Assembly (NCBI GenBank): GCA_024222895.1 | Contig: JAAEOR010000854.1 | Location: 1-38,219 of the forward strand | Direction: 5' to 3' | DNA length: 38,219 nucleotides | Source: Hyphomicrobiales bacterium | GTDB taxonomy: Bacteria; Pseudomonadota; Alphaproteobacteria; Rhizobiales; Kaistiaceae | Shown: in pieces, positions 1 to 7,135 of the stretch | Position numbering within the stretch: position 1 is the first letter of the stretch | How the letters are laid out: each line of letters begins with the position of its first letter | Made by a program: the position numbers and the translations under genes | The notes under the pieces: model-generated | The model's input: the letters and a program-made list of their open reading frames with translations, nothing else | What the model was told of the DNA's origin: nothing | The model's database searches: none

Positions 1-1413
1 CTGGACAAGCTGTTCGACGCGCTTGGCACCGCGCCGCGCCAGGTCGTGCTGATCGACGCCTGCCGCAACGACCCCTTTCCGCTGTGCCCGAGCCGCTCGG
101 CTCGCGAGGGCAGCGGTTTTCGAGGATTCAGTCGCATTGCGGCCGAGGATCAGTCATTGCTGATCGCCAACGCGACGCTGCCCGGCGAACTCGCCGCCGA
201 TGGCGAGCCGGGCGGCCACTCACCCTTCGCCAAGGCACTGCTGGCCCGGTTCGAAGCGAGCCCGGATGCGTATCTTCGCGACGTACTCGACCTGACGGCG
301 CGCGATGTTCAGAAGGCCACTGGTGGCGGCCAGGTACCGGAGGTCACGACGCGCGGGGGCGCGCCCCGCATCTGCCTCTCGGCCGAAGGGTGCGGCGCCA
401 CGCCAGGCGTAAGCGCACCTACGACCGTCGACTCCGGTTCCGCGGATGAAGTGATCGCGTTGCTGGCGCGGCTCGGCTATCCGGTCGCCGGGCGCGGCAG
501 CGGCGACAATCTTACCGACGCGATCAGCGCCTTTCAGACCAGCGTCGGCTTGCCGGCGGACGGGCAAGTGTCCCCGACGCTGCTGGCCGTGCTCCGTGCG
601 ACCACGCAAGTCGCCGCGCTGCCGCCCGACACTCCTGCCCCAACCGCGGTCGAACCTGAGCACCCGATCGGTGACACGTTCCGCGACTGTCCGTCCTGCC
701 CGGAGATGACAGTGGTCGCCGGGGGCAGCTTTGCGATGGGCGCGGGCCCCGACGATCCGGCCGCACAAACGAGCGAACAGCCCCAGAGAGCGGTGCAGAT
801 TGACCGGCCATTCGCCGTGTCGCGCTTCGAGATCACCTTTGACGATTGGGAAACGTGTGCCCTCGAGGGGGGATGCAATGGCCACAAGCCAGAGGACGCC
901 GGCTGGAGCCGCGGCACGCGACCGGTCATCTACGTGTCGTGGGACGACGCCAAGGTCTATGTCGACTGGCTGCGCCGCAAGACCGGCAAAGCCTATCGCC
1001 TGCTGACCGAGGCTGAATGGGAATACGCCGCCCGGGCCGGAACCACGACACCGTTCTCCACCGGCGCTTCAATCACCACCGCCCAGGCAGTGTTCGACAA
1101 CAGTGGCGTTGCCGGCGATCGCGACGACTACCTTGGCAAGACGGTCGAGGTCGGCTCCTACCCGCCGAATCCCTACGGCCTGCACGACATGCACGGCAAT
1201 GTCTGGGAGTGGGTCGAGGACTGCTGGAACGACAGCCATGACGGCGCACCGGTCGATGGCTCTGCCCGCGGCGGCGACTGCACCCGCCGGGTGGTCAAGG
1301 GCGGCGCCTGGTATTTCGAGGCGGAGTATCTACGCGCCGCAGCCCGCCAGAGCTATCCGGCCACAAGCCGGCTGAACGTCGTCGGGTTTCGCGTCGCGCG
1401 GGGATTGGAGTAA
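1..1413 (+). CDS. Caspase-like / peptidoglycan-binding / FGE-sulfatase fusion protein (5' partial)
   Basis: The reading frame is open from the first base, so the gene starts outside the window and 470 residues are visible. The fragment opens inside a caspase-fold (peptidase C14) domain: LIDACRNDPF carries the expected catalytic cysteine (codon 61-63). A peptidoglycan_binding_1-like module follows at about residues 145-200 (VIALLARLGYPV, AISAFQTSVGLPADG). The C-terminal half, about 225-468, is an FGE-sulfatase/SUMF1-like domain (MVVAGGSFAMG-type start, LLTEAEWEYAARAG, GLHDMHGNVWEWVEDCW, VVKGGAW, GFRVARG). Caspase plus SUMF1 fusions are known among alphaproteobacterial C14 proteins; the SUMF1 part there is usually a binding module, not a formylglycine-generating enzyme. 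The catalytic histidine and any signal peptide would lie upstream, so localisation cannot be judged. Substrate unknown. Confidence 0.85.
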   Translation: MDKLFDALGTAPRQVVLIDACRNDPFPLCPSRSAREGSGFRGFSRIAAEDQSLLIANATLPGELAADGEPGGHSPFAKALLARFEASPDAYLRDVLDLTARDVQKATGGGQVPEVTTRGGAPRICLSAEGCGATPGVSAPTTVDSGSADEVIALLARLGYPVAGRGSGDNLTDAISAFQTSVGLPADGQVSPTLLAVLRATTQVAALPPDTPAPTAVEPEHPIGDTFRDCPSCPEMTVVAGGSFAMGAGPDDPAAQTSEQPQRAVQIDRPFAVSRFEITFDDWETCALEGGCNGHKPEDAGWSRGTRPVIYVSWDDAKVYVDWLRRKTGKAYRLLTEAEWEYAARAGTTTPFSTGASITTAQAVFDNSGVAGDRDDYLGKTVEVGSYPPNPYGLHDMHGNVWEWVEDCWNDSHDGAPVDGSARGGDCTRRVVKGGAWYFEAEYLRAAARQSYPATSRLNVVGFRVARGLE

Positions 1414-1485
1414 TATCAAGGGCTTTCTTCGGATGGCGCGCGCCGCTCGCCATCGAGTCGACCCGGAACGAACTCTAGACGAAAA

Positions 1486-1514
1486 AAATGGCGGCCTCGA
1501 AAAGCCGCCATTTG
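1486..1514 (-). terminator. Rho-independent terminator of the DUF3604 gene
   Basis: AAATGGCGGC (1486-1495) pairs perfectly with GCCGCCATTT (1505-1514) across a 9-base loop. Read on the minus strand the hairpin is followed by a run of seven T, and it lies about 20 bases past the stop of the DUF3604 gene. Read on the plus strand it could also stop transcripts of the caspase-SUMF1 gene, but the T run there is only three bases. Confidence 0.85.
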
Positions 1515-1534
1515 CATTGGCAGGAGCGAGTCAG

Positions 1535-3460
1535 TCAGCCCTGCGGCGGATACCAGATCGGTGCGGTATATGCGCGCTCCTGTCCGATGGTCTCGGCACC
1601 CTCCGGAATCTCGACGCCAAACCGGAAGGCGTCATAGACCACCCAGCGCGGCGTCGGGATTTCCAGGATCCGCGCATAATAGAAGGCTGGCTGGGCCGGA
1701 TCGAAGTCTGGGTCAGTCCACACCGTGCCTAGTTCGGACGCACCAATTGTGTTGGTCCAGTTGGCGCTAACGATGTCCACCGTGTTGCCTACAGAAGGAA
1801 GGACCCCATTCGCGTCGGGTTCCCGGCCATCCGACCACGCAACATCGTAGATCTTCTCTTGCGTGTTTCCGTCTGCGTCGAGCCAGCCTTTGACGATCTG
1901 AATGCGGTCGAGATTTGCGCCCAAGGGGTCGCGAAGCGCGTAGACCATGAATGTTGGCGACCCTGCTTCGTTGCGCGAGGGTAGATCTCCGCCCATCGGT
2001 ACGCCCTTCTCATAACCGCGGAAGGCGGGCTGGCGGCTGTTTAGATCCTCGGCTGTGTACCCCCAGCCGCCGAAAAAACGGACCATCATGCGAGGTCCGG
2101 TCGTTCCGTAAACCTCTCTACGCGCCATCGCGTCCCAAATCGATGCTCGCGTGTTCTCCTCTGCCCAGACCGCCGCATACCCGGAGGAAACCAGTTGGTA
2201 GCCCTCGAAAACACCGTTTTCGGTCTTGGTGAAGGGATGCATCATCCGATTCGGACTGGGTTCGGCATTTGTTGCCTTGCCGAAGAAATTATCCTCCTCC
2301 GCAGTGGACAGAGCGGTGTGACTGTCGGTCGAGCCAACCATTCCGAATTTATAGGGATTGGTGCCAAGACGCTTTTCCAGCAGAAGCCCGTTTTTTAATG
2401 CCTCACGTGCATATTCGTACTGCAGCATATCGTTGGTCTTGGCCTCGGAGAGATCGAGATTGCCAGCATCCCATGTTTCATAGTCCGCGAATGCATCGTC
2501 AGGTGACAGGAATGGATGCGCCTCGCCGTCGCCCTTGATCTGGGTCGCCTCGTACATTGGCTCCCACTTCGCCCGCTGTTCCACATAGTCAACGTCGAGC
2601 ATGCGGCCGGTGTATTGGGTGTCGATCGGGAACATGATCCCGTTCGAAAGATTGCCGTTATGGGCGAGTGCCAAAACCGAACCGCCGATCTTGGCTTCGT
2701 AATTTTCCATCCACTCGTACAGATTCAGCGGATCGGTCGAGCCGACCGGGGCCTGAGTGGTATAGGGCACGACTTGGCCCGCCTTGTCGGCGTCGTCGCG
2801 GAAGATGACATTGCGATGGAGATTGTTGCCCTCGACAAGTGAGGTCCACTCAAAGCCTATCAACGCCGTGAATCTGCCAGGCTCATTGAAACGATCCGCC
2901 GCATCGACAACCTTTTCCCACACGGATCTATATGTTTTTCCGCCCGGCGAATATTCGGCCATCATTTCCGGGTCGATCTCACCCTGCGAGAAAGTCGCGA
3001 TCAAGTCGAGCGCGGCCGCTGCAGAGGCTTCCCCCCCTGCCTGGAGCCCCTCGTACCAGGGCTTTGCCTGATCGAATTTCAGGATATCGGGATCGCCAGC
3101 CGCCAGATCGTTGAAAAAGCCCATGGCGTCCGAGTGATCAGCGATCACGAGCCAGTCGAGTGGTCGCCCCAGTTTTGCCGGCTGGCCGCTAGACGCCGTG
3201 ACCTCCTCGCCTCTGGCGAAGCGGTAGGCATCGTCAAGGCCGAGGCGCGCACCGAACAGACCGGCATCGACCGATAAGCCAGTGTGTAGATGGGTGTCTC
3301 CCCAGAGCAGCTTGTCTGGAAAGCTTCGCTGCGCGTATGGGGAATAAGCCTTTCCTGGATAGAGATCGGCTAGCGATTCCTCGGAAGGTACGAATTGTGC
3401 GGACGCAATACTGGTTGATACGAGAAGGCATGCCGTCGCGAGGGTGGTGGTGGTTCTCAT
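1535..3460 (-). CDS. Secreted DUF3604 family protein (PHP-like metalloenzyme fold)
   Basis: 641 residues. The start chosen is the ATG at 3460, which has AAGGA eight bases upstream and begins a clean signal peptide ([13 protein letters not shown]..., cleavage near ASA-QF). An upstream in-frame start at 3631 would add 57 residues ahead of the signal peptide and is unlikely. Metal-site-like motifs follow in the order seen in PHP-type hydrolases: [42 protein letters not shown] and VGSTDSH. The family (PF12228) is common in marine and environmental proteobacteria; its substrate is not established and I infer only a secreted, metal-dependent hydrolase. The gene is monocistronic: it ends at a strong terminator and has non-coding DNA upstream. 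Confidence 0.88.
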   Translation of the reverse strand: MRTTTTLATACLLVSTSIASAQFVPSEESLADLYPGKAYSPYAQRSFPDKLLWGDTHLHTGLSVDAGLFGARLGLDDAYRFARGEEVTASSGQPAKLGRPLDWLVIADHSDAMGFFNDLAAGDPDILKFDQAKPWYEGLQAGGEASAAAALDLIATFSQGEIDPEMMAEYSPGGKTYRSVWEKVVDAADRFNEPGRFTALIGFEWTSLVEGNNLHRNVIFRDDADKAGQVVPYTTQAPVGSTDPLNLYEWMENYEAKIGGSVLALAHNGNLSNGIMFPIDTQYTGRMLDVDYVEQRAKWEPMYEATQIKGDGEAHPFLSPDDAFADYETWDAGNLDLSEAKTNDMLQYEYAREALKNGLLLEKRLGTNPYKFGMVGSTDSHTALSTAEEDNFFGKATNAEPSPNRMMHPFTKTENGVFEGYQLVSSGYAAVWAEENTRASIWDAMARREVYGTTGPRMMVRFFGGWGYTAEDLNSRQPAFRGYEKGVPMGGDLPSRNEAGSPTFMVYALRDPLGANLDRIQIVKGWLDADGNTQEKIYDVAWSDGREPDANGVLPSVGNTVDIVSANWTNTIGASELGTVWTDPDFDPAQPAFYYARILEIPTPRWVVYDAFRFGVEIPEGAETIGQERAYTAPIWYPPQG

Positions 3461-3969
3461 CGAATTGGTCCTTGGTTTGGGAGTTAGTTTGTTTCTATTG
3501 ATGTTTCTGTCGCTGTAAAGGCGCGCGCCACCCAGGTCCCCTTCATCGTACTCTGGAGCGCCATAGAGGCGATCGCCGATCTCGAACTGATGGAGGTGGT
3601 AATCACGCCAGTCGAAGACTGCCTGGATCACCCCGTGCAGGCGGCGGAGCGTCAGGTCCGACGGAAGTCAACGCGACGCCAGATCGGCGACTCCATTCGA
3701 GAAAGCGTGATCTTGAGCCGCACGACTTCCCGGCTGATTCGGCCATCTTCCGTCCCCGTTCAGACTTGGTAACGGGGTCGATTAGGACATCGCAGCTGAT
3801 TGCGCCGACTGAATGACATGGACCATCGACAAATGCGACGCCGCTATCGCATTGGCGTCTCCAGCCACTGAAAGCTGCGTCAAGCTTCGCCACAATCCGG
3901 TTGTTGGAAGCCGGGACACGGATCGATCGCTGATGCGAAGAAGAGCTGTGTTGCCGAGCCATCCTTTCT
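3461..3969. other. Intergenic region without a recognisable gene
   Basis: Over 500 bases lie between the DUF3604 start and the hicA control region. Open frames exist on both strands but none has a ribosome binding site, recognisable domain or composition like the neighbouring genes. The promoter of the DUF3604 gene must lie at the left end (3461-3631); I could not assign convincing -35/-10 boxes. The rest may be decayed sequence. Confidence 0.5.
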
Positions 3970-4030
3970 GCGTAATTATTCACGCAATATTGTTTGACTC
4001 TTTCCTCTCGAGTACGCAAATATATACGCA
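3970..4030 (+). promoter_or_regulatory. Candidate hicAB promoter with repeated TACGCA-type operator elements
   Basis: The stretch is AT-rich compared with its surroundings. TGCGT (3970-3974) and ACGCA (3983-3987) form an inverted pair. TACGCA occurs twice in direct orientation at 4014-4019 and 4025-4030, an 11-base period, about one helical turn. TTGACT (3995-4000) could be a -35 box, with CAATAT (4018-4023) at 17 bases spacing as the -10. HicB antitoxins with a ribbon-helix-helix tail usually repress their own promoter, so these repeats are natural operator candidates. That assignment is inference. Confidence 0.4.
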
Positions 4031-4046
4031 CGGGCAGCAGCTTGAA

Positions 4047-4225
4047 ATGCCCAAGATTGAAACCGACCGGAAACAGATCGTCGACAGGCTCAACGCTGAC
4101 GGTTGGCACAACACGGGCGGCCGCAATCATGACAAATACGTCAAGGAAGGCAGCCGGTCGATCATGGTCCCACGCCACAGAAAGCTGTCGCCCGGTCCAT
4201 CGCCAAGGCAGCAGGCTGGATCTAG
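4047..4225 (+). pseudogene. hicA: HicA mRNA interferase toxin, frameshifted near the C-terminus
   Basis: The frame from ATG 4047 encodes 50 residues of a HicA toxin (dsRBD-like fold): GWHNTGGRNHDKY holds the catalytic His28, and VPRHRKLSPG is the usual family segment. The expected ending, VARSIAKAAGWI, is present but in the next frame (4190-4222, stop TAG 4223). The decamer gtcgcccggt at 4187-4196 would, if present twice in tandem, restore one 62-residue frame reading KLSPGVARSIAKAAGWI, the normal HicA length and ending. As written, the frame runs on for 20 unrelated residues and stops at 4257-4259, overlapping the hicB start as ATGA. The catalytic half is intact, so residual activity cannot be excluded. 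Sequencing error is also possible. Confidence 0.75.
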
Positions 4226-4255
4226 GCCGCCCCGTCACTCCGGAGAAACCGAGCC

Positions 4256-4660
4256 ATGACCAGATATATCGCACTGATCGACGGGAAGCGCGGCGCCTAT
4301 GGCGTCGCCTTTCCCGATTGTCCCGGCTGCACCGCCATGGGCAAGTCCCTCGACGAGGCGCTTGCCAACGCCCGCGCGGCGCTGTTCGAATGGATCGACG
4401 ACGCCGCGGCTGATGATAATATTCCCGAGGCGCGCACGGTCGAGGCCGCCCGAGAGGACTCGGAAGTCGCCAAGGCGATCCGCAAGGGCGCTGCGCTTGC
4501 GGTCGTACCGTTGATCCGTGAGAGCGGCCGGCCGAAGCGTGCCAATCTGTCTCTCGACGCGGGCCTGCTCGACGCGATCGACGAGGCCGCCGCCGCGGCT
4601 GGTCTCACCCGCTCGGCCTTCCTCGCCTCGGCCGCTCGTGAAAAGATACTGGCGGGTTAG
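4256..4660 (+). CDS. hicB: HicB antitoxin with ribbon-helix-helix domain
   Basis: 134 residues. The N-terminal part (about 1-70: RYIALIDG, YGVAFPDCPGCTAMGKSLDEALANARAAL) is the HicB_like, partially degraded RNase H fold that binds and blocks HicA. The C-terminal part (about 90-134: RANLSLDAGLLDAIDEAA, LTRSAFLASAAREKI) is a CopG/RHH DNA-binding domain used for autorepression. A GGAGA ribosome binding site lies about 10 bases upstream of the ATG. It sits directly after hicA in the usual toxin-first order for this type. The gene itself is intact, while its toxin partner is frameshifted, so it may now be an orphan antitoxin or repressor. Confidence 0.9.
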   Translation: MTRYIALIDGKRGAYGVAFPDCPGCTAMGKSLDEALANARAALFEWIDDAAADDNIPEARTVEAAREDSEVAKAIRKGAALAVVPLIRESGRPKRANLSLDAGLLDAIDEAAAAAGLTRSAFLASAAREKILAG

Positions 4661-4744
4661 GTCGCGGGGACCCCATCAGAGGTAATGCGGTCGGAGCAAT
4701 GCTCCCGGGGAAAGGGTCGGCCGCGACGCCCGGCGCTCCCGCCC

Positions 4745-6706
4745 TTACTCCGCCAACGCCAGGTCGCCGACCACCAGATTATCGATCTTGGACAGGAGCG
4801 GCTTCTGCTCAAGCCCGAAGGACTTGCGCGCCGTCATCCGCACCTTGTCGGCGGTGTAGACGAACAGCTCGATCGTATCGATCCGGTTGTCCTTGTTGCC
4901 CACCGGTGACTGGTCGGCCGCGCCCGCCAGACCCGAGATCATGTAACGGGTGAAGAGACCGATGCCGTATTCGGGGTCTTCCAGCGAATGCTGATCGCGG
5001 TCGGCCGCGGTAAAGACGGCGAGCCCCGCGATCGGCTGCTCGGGCATGGCCATGACGTCCATCTCCGGCAGATTCGGTGCATCGACAACGTCGGTGACCG
5101 TATCCGAGAAGGTCGCCTCCAGCATCAGCATGATCGTGCGCGCCCCGGCCTGGCCGAGATTGGTGTGGAGACGCTGAAGCGGATAGGCCGTGCCGGCAAG
5201 GTCTTCCGGATCGGCGTCGACCGGCAGCAGATACCCGATGCCCGTGTCGCTCGCCATGCCGTGGCTCGAGACATAGACGATCACGTCGCCGGGGTCGTCA
5301 CCGTCGAGACGGGCCGCGAGTTCTCCGGTGGGCGCGTCTTCGTTTCCGAAGACCCGCTCCAGATCGGCTCGGGTGGCATCGCGCAGGTCGATGATGTTCT
5401 CCGGCTGGTAGCCGAGCTGCTCGGTCAGGAGGCCGGTCATCGCGTCGGCATCGGCGTGGCCATAGACATTGCGATGCAGCCGGTCGCCATAGTTCTCGTT
5501 GCCGATCACCACAGCGATGTCCTTGTCGTTGTCGACGCTAACCGGATAGGCCTCATAGAGCGTACGCACCTCGGTCTGCGTGTGAACGACCGGACGGGAC
5601 GGCAGGTAACACAGAGCCGCCGGGGCAGCGCACAAGGTGATGTTGGCCGCCGCCTCCATCTGCAGGATCTTGTTGAGCGGCAGCCAGCCATTGAGGCTGA
5701 CGCAGGCGTCGCACCAGCGAATGCCGTGCTCGGCCGCAGCCGAATGCAAGAGGGTCTCGCCGAAGAAGGCCGGTTTGGGCAGACAAGCCGCCGATTGCGG
5801 TGTGCAGGCACTGACGCCGGTGTTCGGCCCATATGCCGCGACGTGCAAGACATGGAGGTCCTGCGGCAGGCAGTGTCCGGGCTGCTGCGGCGGGATCGGC
5901 GTGGCGAGGAGCGGCCCGGCCAGCGCCACGGTCACCACCGGCGGCGCCTCGGGCGTCACCTCAGGTGGCGCCTCTGGTGTATGGCAAAAACGGTAAAGAG
6001 CGACCTCGGTCACCTTGTCGGTCAAGTCCACCCGACGTTTGGCCAGACCGTTGGCCTCCTGGAACGCCCGCCAGGCCCTTTGTGTCGCTGGCCCGCGCAA
6101 CCCGTCAATCGGGCCGGGGTTGAAGTCGAGAACCGTCAGACATTCCTGGATATGGCGAACGTCGACGGTAACTTGCGGTTTGGCAACTTCCGGCCTGGGC
6201 TGATAGCAGCCGCCTTTGCCGTTTGGCTTGTAGCCGCTGACACAAACACAGACCGAACCCTGCTGTTCCGTCGGCCATTTACAGCTCACCGGCTCGGGCT
6301 GAGGATCCTTCGGGATGTAGCAGCGCTCAAGCCGCGATGAATAACGTGCCGGTGGCTTGCAGGTCGCCACATCCGGCTTTGGCACAACGATGATGCCGCG
6401 GTTGACGACCGGCTTGACCACTTTTTCGGGCAGCTTCGGCGTGATGCACCGACCCAGTCGTTTCGCATAAATCGCCGGCAGCTTGCAGCGAACCGGATCC
6501 GGCGTGACGATCTTCTTGCCCGGTCGCTTGATCTTCGGCTTCTTCTCCCTCTTCGGCTTTGGCGTTACCACGCTCGGCGTCACTCTTTTCAACAAGCTGC
6601 GCCCAAGCTTTGCCGCCTCGGTGGACTCCGGCACGATGGCAATGCCGGCGACGGCAATCGCGATGGAGGTGAAAAGAGCGATGGTCTTCGCGGGCGCTTG
6701 TCTCAT
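4745..6706 (-). CDS. Secreted caspase-fold protein with peptidoglycan-binding domain; catalytic cysteine replaced
   Basis: 653 residues from ATG 6706, chosen for its AGGAGG site eight bases upstream and because it begins a signal peptide (FTSIAIAVAGIAIV, ending near STEA). A basic Lys/Pro linker follows, then related Cys modules (CKLPAIYAKRLGRC at about 74-87, CKPPARYSSRLERC at about 116-129, then a CKWP...CVCVSGY segment). A peptidoglycan_binding_1-like domain lies at about 182-241 (LDFNPGPIDGLRGPATQRAWRAFQ). The caspase-like domain starts near residue 392 (DKDIAVVIGNENYGD) and keeps the histidine in VYVSSHG (His482). The strand that normally ends DACFS reads LMLEATFSD, with Thr532 (codon 5111-5113) where cysteine should be. 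The protein is therefore probably a pseudo-protease with a binding or scaffold role. No partner gene is evident. Confidence 0.85.
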   Translation of the reverse strand: MRQAPAKTIALFTSIAIAVAGIAIVPESTEAAKLGRSLLKRVTPSVVTPKPKREKKPKIKRPGKKIVTPDPVRCKLPAIYAKRLGRCITPKLPEKVVKPVVNRGIIVVPKPDVATCKPPARYSSRLERCYIPKDPQPEPVSCKWPTEQQGSVCVCVSGYKPNGKGGCYQPRPEVAKPQVTVDVRHIQECLTVLDFNPGPIDGLRGPATQRAWRAFQEANGLAKRRVDLTDKVTEVALYRFCHTPEAPPEVTPEAPPVVTVALAGPLLATPIPPQQPGHCLPQDLHVLHVAAYGPNTGVSACTPQSAACLPKPAFFGETLLHSAAAEHGIRWCDACVSLNGWLPLNKILQMEAAANITLCAAPAALCYLPSRPVVHTQTEVRTLYEAYPVSVDNDKDIAVVIGNENYGDRLHRNVYGHADADAMTGLLTEQLGYQPENIIDLRDATRADLERVFGNEDAPTGELAARLDGDDPGDVIVYVSSHGMASDTGIGYLLPVDADPEDLAGTAYPLQRLHTNLGQAGARTIMLMLEATFSDTVTDVVDAPNLPEMDVMAMPEQPIAGLAVFTAADRDQHSLEDPEYGIGLFTRYMISGLAGAADQSPVGNKDNRIDTIELFVYTADKVRMTARKSFGLEQKPLLSKIDNLVVGDLALAE

Positions 6707-6831
6707 CGGACAGGCCTCCTTGCGCCGGACCGCGACACCGAGCGTCGCGGATCTCCCACACATTAATGAGGCCTGAACAAACGGGGCGCAGTAACCCCGG
6801 TCACACCAGGGTTCGGCGAAGAGGCTGCGAT

Positions 6832-6853
6832 CCCTCTCCCCCGCGGGAGAGGG
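6832..6853. repeat. REP-like palindrome, copy 1
   Basis: CCCTCTCCC (6832-6840) and GGGAGAGGG (6845-6853) form a perfect 9-bp stem with a 4-base loop, followed by GTGAGG-type and CGGGCGAGGGG sequence typical of alphaproteobacterial intergenic REP elements. It is in the opposite orientation to the copy at 7025-7047. Confidence 0.75.
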
Positions 6854-7024
6854 TGGTGAGGCCGCAGGCCGAACCGGGCGAGGGGGAATCCAGTTGATCG
6901 CCTGGCCCTTCCGTTTCCGGGGCGCCGACCGGGCCGCCCGGCGATCCGCTCCGGAACGTCGCGTTTCGTTTTCTTCCGGCGCTTCGCAGCCCCCTCACCC
7001 GACCCGCCGCTCCGCGCCGGTCCA

Positions 7025-7047
7025 CCCTCTCCCACCAGGGGAGAGGG
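7025..7047. repeat. REP-like palindrome, copy 2
   Basis: CCCTCTCCC (7025-7033) pairs with GGGAGAGGG (7039-7047). The neighbouring GAGAGGGATC matches the reverse complement of GATCCCTCTCC at copy 1, so the two elements are inverted relative to each other. Confidence 0.75.
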
Positions 7048-7135
7048 ATCGCGGCGTCTGCCGGTCACGTGATCATTAGCCGAGGCGTTCGTCGAATCCG
7101 GTCAGAGGTGGGACCATGCGTCACCCGTCAAGAGT

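Larger units (their letters stand above)
6707..7135. other. Intergenic region carrying two REP-like palindromes in inverted orientation
   Basis: About 430 bases between the caspase-like gene start (6706) and the aldehyde dehydrogenase stop (7136) contain no credible gene. The left end should carry the caspase-like promoter. The middle is dominated by two related palindromes with flanking CCCCTCACCCG / CGGGCGAGGGG segments, so 6830-6892 and 6989-7050 form one large imperfect inverted repeat. The right copy could stabilise or end the aldehyde dehydrogenase transcript. Confidence 0.6.

Noticed and set aside
3603-4274. Long minus-strand open frame across the hicA locus
   Set aside because: It lies antisense to hicA, has no ribosome binding site and matches no domain. 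It is a by-product of GC-rich sequence.
5695-5712. WCDACVS in the 4745-6706 protein as the missing caspase active site
   Set aside because: It lies before the caspase-like domain begins, upstream of the conserved VVIGNENYGD strand and the SSHG histidine, in a Cys-rich linker. The order of motifs is wrong for a nucleophile.
4988-6340. 450-codon plus-strand frame opposite the caspase-like gene
   Set aside because: The minus-strand gene has a signal peptide, domains and a strong ribosome binding site; the plus-strand translation has none.
1-7135. Genomic island or prophage at the left end
   Set aside because: The genes look accessory, but there is no integrase, transposase, tRNA gene or attachment repeat, and base composition is not clearly different.
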